The notes below the pieces were generated by a model that had not been told where the DNA came from, did no database searches, and saw only the letters and a list, made by a program, of their open reading frames with translations. From positions 1-9,980 of the forward strand of contig CAMCJY010000048.1 of assembly GCA_945875225.1 (NCBI GenBank): DNA of 9,980 nucleotides, given 5' to 3'. The position numbers were made by a program, and so were the translations under genes. The DNA comes from Comamonas sp. lk. GTDB taxonomy: Bacteria > Pseudomonadota > Gammaproteobacteria > Burkholderiales > Burkholderiaceae_C. Shown here piece after piece: positions 5,874-9,980 of the stretch. Numbering within the stretch: the first letter of the stretch is position 1; each line of letters begins with the position of its first letter.

Positions 5874-7583
5874 CTAACCCTGCACCGCCTCTACAAAAAA
5901 CTTCACCCGCCGCACGCCGTTCCATTCGTCGGCGTCTAGGCGAAAGGCCATGGTGACTTTGGCCGGCAAGGGGTCAGTGTGGCCGAACCAGATGCCGTCC
6001 ACCGGCTCGCCCTGGTGTTTGAGCTTCAGCGCGAGGTGTTTTTCACCCACGATGCGTTGGGATAGCACTTCTACCTCTTCGCTAAAGGTGGGTGTGGCAA
6101 AGCCCTGGCCCCAGACTTCTTTGTGCAGCGTGTCCACCAGGTCCACGCGGCGGTATTCCGGGGCTAAGGGGCCATCGGTGGCCAGGCGCCGCTGCAAGGT
6201 GGCCTCGTCCAGCCATTCGTGCGCCACCTCGCTCAGGGCTTGTTCAAAAGTGTCTAGGTGTTCTTCGTTGATGGTGCAGCCGGCGGCCATGGCGTGGCCA
6301 CCAAAGCGCAGCAGCACGCCGGGGTAGCGCTTGGCCACCAGGTCCAGCGCGTCGCGCAAATGAAAGCCGGCGATCGAGCGGCCCGAGCCCTTGAGTTCAT
6401 GCTCTTTGCCCGGTGCTTGGCTGGCGGCGAACACAAAGCTGGGCCGGTGGAATTTGTCTTTGATGCGCGCCGCCACGATGCCGACCACGCCTTCATTAAA
6501 TTCGGGGTCGAAAACGCATATCGCCGGTGGCGCCTCGTCCTCAGCGTCAAACAAAGACTCGGCCACTTCCATAGCCACGTCGCGCATATCGCCTTCGATG
6601 ACGCGGCGATCGCGGTTGATGCCGTCCAGCGCGCGCGCCAGTTCGTCGGCACGTGCCGGGTCGTCGGTGAGTAAGCATTCAATGCCCAGCGTCATGTCCG
6701 ACAAGCGCCCTGCCGCATTGATGCGCGGCCCCAGCGCAAAGCCAAAATCTTGGCTGGTGGCAATGGCCGGTTTGCGGCCGGCTGCGCGAAACAAGGCCTC
6801 CATGCCCGCAGGCATCGCCCCGGCACGCACGCGCTTTAAGCCCTGGGCCACCAGGCGGCGGTTGTTGGCGTCCAGGCGCACCACATCGGCCACCGTGCCC
6901 AGCGCTACCAAGGGCAGCAGGGTGTCTAGCTTGGGCTGGGTGGCAGGGTCAAACACACCGCGCGCGCGCAGTTCGGAGCGCAGCGCCAGCAGCACATAAA
7001 ACATCACGCCCACACCGGCCAGCGCTTTGCTTACAAAGCCGCAGCCCTGCTGGTTCGGGTTGACGATGACGTCGGCGTCGGGTCGTTCGGTGGCGGGTAG
7101 GTGGTGGTCGGTCACCAGCACTTGCAGGCCCAGCGCTTTGGCATGGGCTACGCCTTCGACGCTGGCCATCCCGTTGTCCACGGTAATCAGCACATCGGCG
7201 CCCTGGGCCTTGACGCGATCGGCAATCGGCGCGGTCAGGCCGTAGCCATCGACCACGCGGTCCGGCACCAGGTAGCCCAGGTGTTGCGCGCCCAACAGCC
7301 CGAGGCCGCGCATGGCCAAGGCGCAAGCGGTGGCGCCGTCGCAGTCATAGTCGGCCACCACGCACAGGCGCTTGTCCTGGGCGATGGCATCGGCCAATAA
7401 GGTGGCGGCGGCTTCTATGCCCAAAAGGCCCGCAGGCGGCAAGAGTTTGGCCAGACTGTCGTCAATCTCGTCGGTGCCGGTGACGCCGCGCGCCGCATAC
7501 AAGCGCGCCAGCAAGGGGTGAACGCCGGCCTGCTCCAGCACATAAACGCTGCGCGGCGGAATATCGCGGGGGGTGATTTTCAT
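5874..7583 (-). CDS. recJ: Single-stranded-DNA-specific 5'-3' exonuclease RecJ
   Basis: A 569-residue RecJ, near the usual 577 of E. coli. It degrades single-stranded DNA 5' to 3' in RecF-pathway recombination, mismatch repair and fork processing, with Mn/Mg at a DHH active site. Seen: V-A-D-Y-D-C-D-G (D78, D80, D82), GYLVPDRVVDGYGL (103-116), T-V-D-N-G (D136), V-T-D-H-H (D159-H161), NPNQ (175-178), LGTVADVV (D233), GPRINAAGRLSD (285-296), then the DHHA1 part with SGRSIAGFHLRDAL (400-413) and RFGGHAMAAG (426-435), and the C-terminal OB-like domain. All catalytic residues are intact. ATG 7583 is chosen for the homology start, the AGGA five bases upstream region, and its ATGA overlap with the stop of the preceding rpfE-type gene; an upstream in-frame start at 7691 would lie deep inside that gene. 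It is translationally coupled to that gene. Confidence 0.97.
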   Translation of the reverse strand: MKITPRDIPPRSVYVLEQAGVHPLLARLYAARGVTGTDEIDDSLAKLLPPAGLLGIEAAATLLADAIAQDKRLCVVADYDCDGATACALAMRGLGLLGAQHLGYLVPDRVVDGYGLTAPIADRVKAQGADVLITVDNGMASVEGVAHAKALGLQVLVTDHHLPATERPDADVIVNPNQQGCGFVSKALAGVGVMFYVLLALRSELRARGVFDPATQPKLDTLLPLVALGTVADVVRLDANNRRLVAQGLKRVRAGAMPAGMEALFRAAGRKPAIATSQDFGFALGPRINAAGRLSDMTLGIECLLTDDPARADELARALDGINRDRRVIEGDMRDVAMEVAESLFDAEDEAPPAICVFDPEFNEGVVGIVAARIKDKFHRPSFVFAASQAPGKEHELKGSGRSIAGFHLRDALDLVAKRYPGVLLRFGGHAMAAGCTINEEHLDTFEQALSEVAHEWLDEATLQRRLATDGPLAPEYRRVDLVDTLHKEVWGQGFATPTFSEEVEVLSQRIVGEKHLALKLKHQGEPVDGIWFGHTDPLPAKVTMAFRLDADEWNGVRRVKFFVEAVQG

Positions 7584-8611
7584 AAGTCCTGCACAAAATG
7601 GTGAAACCCGGGGGCGGCTAATTGTTGTTTTATGCGTTGCCAAAGCGAGGCGCGGCCTCGCACCCAACTGCGCGCCCGCTGTTCGCCGCATAAGCTGATA
7701 CTTATTTCGGGGCCGGATGCTTGCTGCGCCGCCAGGGGCGCGAACACTTGGGCATCCAGGGTTTGCCAGGCTTGTATCCAGGCCTCTGGGTCATCGCGCA
7801 GGGCGCTTGAACTCAGGGTATCGATGTAAAGCGCGTGCGGGCTCATGGGTCCCAGAATGGTGCCCTTTGGTGCTAGCAATGCTTGCAAAGGCTTGGGCGC
7901 GATAGGCGGCGCTTCGCCCCCCGGCAAAGGAGTGACCGCCCCATGGCGCGCCGCGCTCTGCGGCAAAGGGCTCCCGGTTCCGCTAATCCAAAACCCATTG
8001 ACCAGCGCCTGCCCGCGCGCACTGCGCGCATCGTTCACCGCATGGGTATAGAGCAGCATTTGCATTTCGTTTTGTAAGCGCCGCAGGCTTTGTGCGGCGC
8101 TCTGGCGCGGTATCCAAGGGTCTGTGGGCTGGCCACGCACGCGCGCCAACGATGCGCTTGCTAGCTGCTGAAAGACCGGCCCCTGCGCCAGCCAGGTGTG
8201 TGCGCTGTGCCAATGCAGTGCGATGCCGTCTTCCTCAAAATAGGGCTGCATGGCCGCCAATAGGGTGCGCGATTCATCCTCGCCCAATTCCAAAAATTCA
8301 GGGTCTTGCATCGCCACATGGTCGCTGTGGATTTGTAAATGGCAGGGGCTGATCAGCGCCCAGTGCTGACCGCCCTCGTACAAAGCGTTAGCTTGTGCCA
8401 GCCACGCGGCCCAGGGCACCAGGCCGTCGGCATAGGCCTGGTCGCTAGCCAGATGTTCGGCCAGCGGCGTCAGACTCTCTTGCCTGCCTGCGTGAAGCGT
8501 CTGCGCCGCAACCCGCTGCAGCAGGGCTTGTAAATGGGGTAGGTTCAAGTTGGCGCTGGCGGCGCGGCAGCGCGGCCCGGGGGCTGCGGCATGGGAAATC
8601 ACAATGTGCAT
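7580..8611 (-). CDS. RpfE-type conserved protein (phosphoglycerate mutase-like annotation)
   Basis: A 343-residue protein of the family called RpfE-type regulatory protein, often labelled cofactor-independent phosphoglycerate mutase in betaproteobacteria; the true function is not established. Seen: an N-terminal MHIVISHAAAPG strand, WALISPCHLQIHSDHVAMQDP around 84-104, PYFEEDGIALHWH (123-135), the highly conserved block EMQMLLYTHAVNDARSARG (182-200) and VNGFWISGTG (204-213), then a less conserved Ala/Pro-rich linker (about 214-250) and a C-terminal domain. No signal peptide or membrane span is visible, so it is cytosolic. In Xanthomonas rpfE adjoins recJ in the rpf region, and the same adjacency is seen here, with an ATGA overlap. 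I start at ATG 8611; the longer frame to 8686 would overrun the divergent lol promoter. There is no Shine-Dalgarno close to the start. Confidence 0.88.
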   Translation of the reverse strand: MHIVISHAAAPGPRCRAASANLNLPHLQALLQRVAAQTLHAGRQESLTPLAEHLASDQAYADGLVPWAAWLAQANALYEGGQHWALISPCHLQIHSDHVAMQDPEFLELGEDESRTLLAAMQPYFEEDGIALHWHSAHTWLAQGPVFQQLASASLARVRGQPTDPWIPRQSAAQSLRRLQNEMQMLLYTHAVNDARSARGQALVNGFWISGTGSPLPQSAARHGAVTPLPGGEAPPIAPKPLQALLAPKGTILGPMSPHALYIDTLSSSALRDDPEAWIQAWQTLDAQVFAPLAAQQASGPEISISLCGEQRARSWVRGRASLWQRIKQQLAAPGFHHFVQDL

Positions 8612-8617
8612 GGGGCG

Positions 8618-8623
8618 ATTGTC
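8618..8623 (-). promoter_or_regulatory. Putative -10 element for leaderless rpfE-type gene (and recJ)
   Basis: On the minus strand GACAAT ends six bases before the ATG at 8611. A weak TTGGGC (8644-8649, minus) could be a -35, but the spacer of 20 is long. The arrangement predicts a leaderless mRNA that also carries recJ. Confidence 0.4.
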
Positions 8624-8669
8624 CTGCACGCCTTGGTTCGCGTGCCCAAGCGCCGCCTTAGGAAACTGC

Positions 8670-8675
8670 CACAAT
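8670..8675 (+). promoter_or_regulatory. Putative -10 element for the lol operon
   Basis: CACAAT lies nine bases before the ATG at 8685, so the mRNA would have a leader of about three bases. There is no Shine-Dalgarno in the interval, and no clear -35. It sits inside the 73-bp divergent gap shared with the rpfE-type gene. Confidence 0.35.
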
Positions 8676-8684
8676 CCTCCCGTC

Positions 8685-9941
8685 ATGAACCTCCCCTTTG
8701 AATTGCGTATCGGCTGGCGCTATACCCGTGCGGGCCGCAGCACCCGGCGCAACGGCTTTATCTCGTTTATTTCCGGCGTTTCCATGCTGGGCATTGCGCT
8801 GGGGGTCGCGGCGCTGATTATTGTGCTCAGCGTCATGAATGGCTTTCAACGCGAAGTGCGCGACCGCATGCTCAGCGTGGTGTCCCACATCGAGATTTAT
8901 GCCCAGGACGGCGCGGCTTTGCCCGATGCCGCGCAGACGCTGTTGCAAGCGCGTACCAACCCGCAGGTGGTGGGCGCGGCGCCCTTTATTGCTGCGCAGG
9001 CATTGCTGGCGCGTGGTGAAGACATGCGCGGCGTGCTGGTGCGCGGCATTGACCCGGTATTTGAGCCCGAGGTCACCGAATTGGGTAAGCCTGAGCAGCG
9101 CGCCGCCTTGCAGCGCCTGCAAGCGGGCAAGTTTGGCGTGGTGCTGGGTAGCGAACTGGCGCGGGCTTTGGGCGTGCGCGTGGGCGAACCGGTCACTTTA
9201 ATAGCGCCTAGCGGACAGCTCACCCCCGCAGGTGTGGTGCCGCGCCTCAAACAAATGGAAGTGCTAGGCACCTTTGATTCCGGGCATTTTGAATACGACT
9301 CCACACTGGCGCTGGTGCATTGGGAAGACGCCGCCCGCATCTTCCGGCTGGAAGGTCCCAGCGGCGTGCGCCTGAGGCTGGACGATTTGCACCAGGCCCG
9401 CGCGGTGGCCGCTGACCTGCAAGCCGCCATGGGACTAGGGGTTTATGTGCGCGACTGGTCGCAACAAAACCGCACCTGGTTTGCCGCGGTACAGGTGGAA
9501 AAACGCATGATGTTCATCATCCTCACGCTGATCGTGGCGGTGGCGGCGTTTAACCTAGTCAGCATGCTGGTGATGACGGTGACCGACAAGCGCGCTGACA
9601 TTGCCATCTTGCGCACCCTGGGCGCCAGCCCGGCCAGCGTCATGGGTATCTTTGTGGTGCAAGGCGCGATGGTGGGCATCATCGGCACCCTGAGCGGTTT
9701 GTTGCTCGGTTTGGGTGTCGCCCTGCATATCGACGTGATCGTCCCGGCTATCGAACACGCGCTGGGCGCCAGCTTTTTGCCCAAAGACATTTATCTCATC
9801 AGCCGTATGCCCAGCGAGCCCCAGGCGGGCGACATCGTGCCCGTTGCCATCATCAGCTGGCTTTTGTCTTTTGTAGCAACCATTTACCCCAGCTGGCGCG
9901 CCTCGCAAGTGAACCCCGCAGAGGCGCTGCGCTATGAGTGA
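8685..9941 (+). CDS. Lipoprotein-releasing ABC transporter permease, LolC/LolE family
   Basis: A 418-residue inner-membrane subunit of the Lol exporter, which extracts lipoproteins from the inner membrane and hands them to LolA. Seen: the N-terminal signature FELRIGWRYTRAGR (5-18) and NGFISFISGVSMLGIALGVAALI with a first membrane span about 29-51; the MNGFQREVRDRML block just after it; a large periplasmic domain (about 53-272) with HFEYDSTLAL (201-210) and VRDWSQQN (255-262); spans about 275-298, 318-348 and 380-402; the cytoplasmic coupling region DKRADIAILRTLGAS (301-315); and the C-terminal ending NPAEALRYE typical of the family. Four spans are as expected. Whether LolC or LolE is not decidable; a single gene directly followed by lolD suggests a homodimeric LolF-like or combined LolC/E permease (inference). 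Start ATG 8685 fits the homology; an in-frame upstream start at 8550 lies within the divergent gene. Confidence 0.95.
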   Translation: MNLPFELRIGWRYTRAGRSTRRNGFISFISGVSMLGIALGVAALIIVLSVMNGFQREVRDRMLSVVSHIEIYAQDGAALPDAAQTLLQARTNPQVVGAAPFIAAQALLARGEDMRGVLVRGIDPVFEPEVTELGKPEQRAALQRLQAGKFGVVLGSELARALGVRVGEPVTLIAPSGQLTPAGVVPRLKQMEVLGTFDSGHFEYDSTLALVHWEDAARIFRLEGPSGVRLRLDDLHQARAVAADLQAAMGLGVYVRDWSQQNRTWFAAVQVEKRMMFIILTLIVAVAAFNLVSMLVMTVTDKRADIAILRTLGASPASVMGIFVVQGAMVGIIGTLSGLLLGLGVALHIDVIVPAIEHALGASFLPKDIYLISRMPSEPQAGDIVPVAIISWLLSFVATIYPSWRASQVNPAEALRYE

Positions 9942-9980
9942 GGCTGTGCAATTGTCCGGCGAAGTACTACTCAGTTGCAG
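9934..9980 (+). CDS. lolD: Start of LolD, lipoprotein-releasing ABC transporter ATPase (cut by window end)
   Basis: ATG at 9934 overlaps the stop of the permease gene by eight bases (ATGAGTGA) and opens a frame that continues to the window end, giving 15 full codons ending VLLSC. This matches the start region of LolD-type ATPases, in which a strand of this kind precedes the Walker A domain. The ATPase motifs themselves are beyond the window, so the call rests on the position after LolC/E, the overlap and the short N-terminus. The overlap implies translational coupling, and thereby balanced production of permease and ATPase. Confidence 0.75.
   Translation, partial: MSEAVQLSGEVLLSC

Noticed and set aside
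6258..6999. Plus-strand open frames opposite recJ
   Set aside because: Shadows with Ser/Ala-rich composition; recJ is intact on the other strand.
1..9980. Search for mobile elements, attachment sites, CRISPR repeats, tRNA or riboswitch structures
   Set aside because: No tandem or spaced direct repeats, transposase or integrase motifs, or tRNA-like folds were seen; composition is even across the window.

Overview
The window looks like a chromosomal segment of a betaproteobacterium, most likely of the order Burkholderiales and the family Comamonadaceae (Rhodoferax/Polaromonas-like). The grounds are high GC with strong third-position GC, proteins that all read as familiar betaproteobacterial families, and the block recJ - rpfE-type gene - lolC/E - lolD. 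I see no rRNA, tRNA, CRISPR array, insertion sequence, phage gene or plasmid function. It reads as core and soft-core chromosome, densely packed, with very short gaps.

Layout. The left and middle part (1-5864) is a run of single genes that alternate in strand, so convergent and divergent pairs follow each other. In order they are: the 3' part of a serine beta-lactamase-fold esterase (+); a CurA-type NADPH-dependent enone reductase (-); a free-amino-acid-type 2OG-Fe dioxygenase (+); a short-chain dehydrogenase (-); a YaeQ-family protein (+); a small GFA-family zinc protein (-); and a second, unrelated Fe(II)/2-oxoglutarate oxygenase of the HalD/BesD-like type (+). Convergent gaps are 9-28 bp. 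Divergent gaps are 89-176 bp and must hold the promoters.

The right part (5874-9980) is housekeeping. recJ (single-strand-specific 5'-3' exonuclease) lies downstream of an rpfE-type gene and overlaps it by the four bases ATGA, so the two form a translationally coupled minus-strand operon. Divergently, 73 bp away, starts the lipoprotein-export operon: a LolC/LolE-family permease, overlapping by 8 bp the start of lolD, which runs off the window.

How the genes fit together. Only the recJ-rpfE and lol pairs show clear functional or operon linkage. The left-hand genes appear to be independent transcription units of small-molecule metabolism: enone reduction, ester hydrolysis, two 2OG oxygenases, and SDR chemistry. 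The most notable points are the two oxygenases of different families, both related to enzymes acting on free amino acids, and a recurrent -10-like hexamer exactly six bases before the start codon of three genes without a Shine-Dalgarno sequence, which suggests leaderless mRNAs. I did not find a clear, previously undescribed multi-gene system here.
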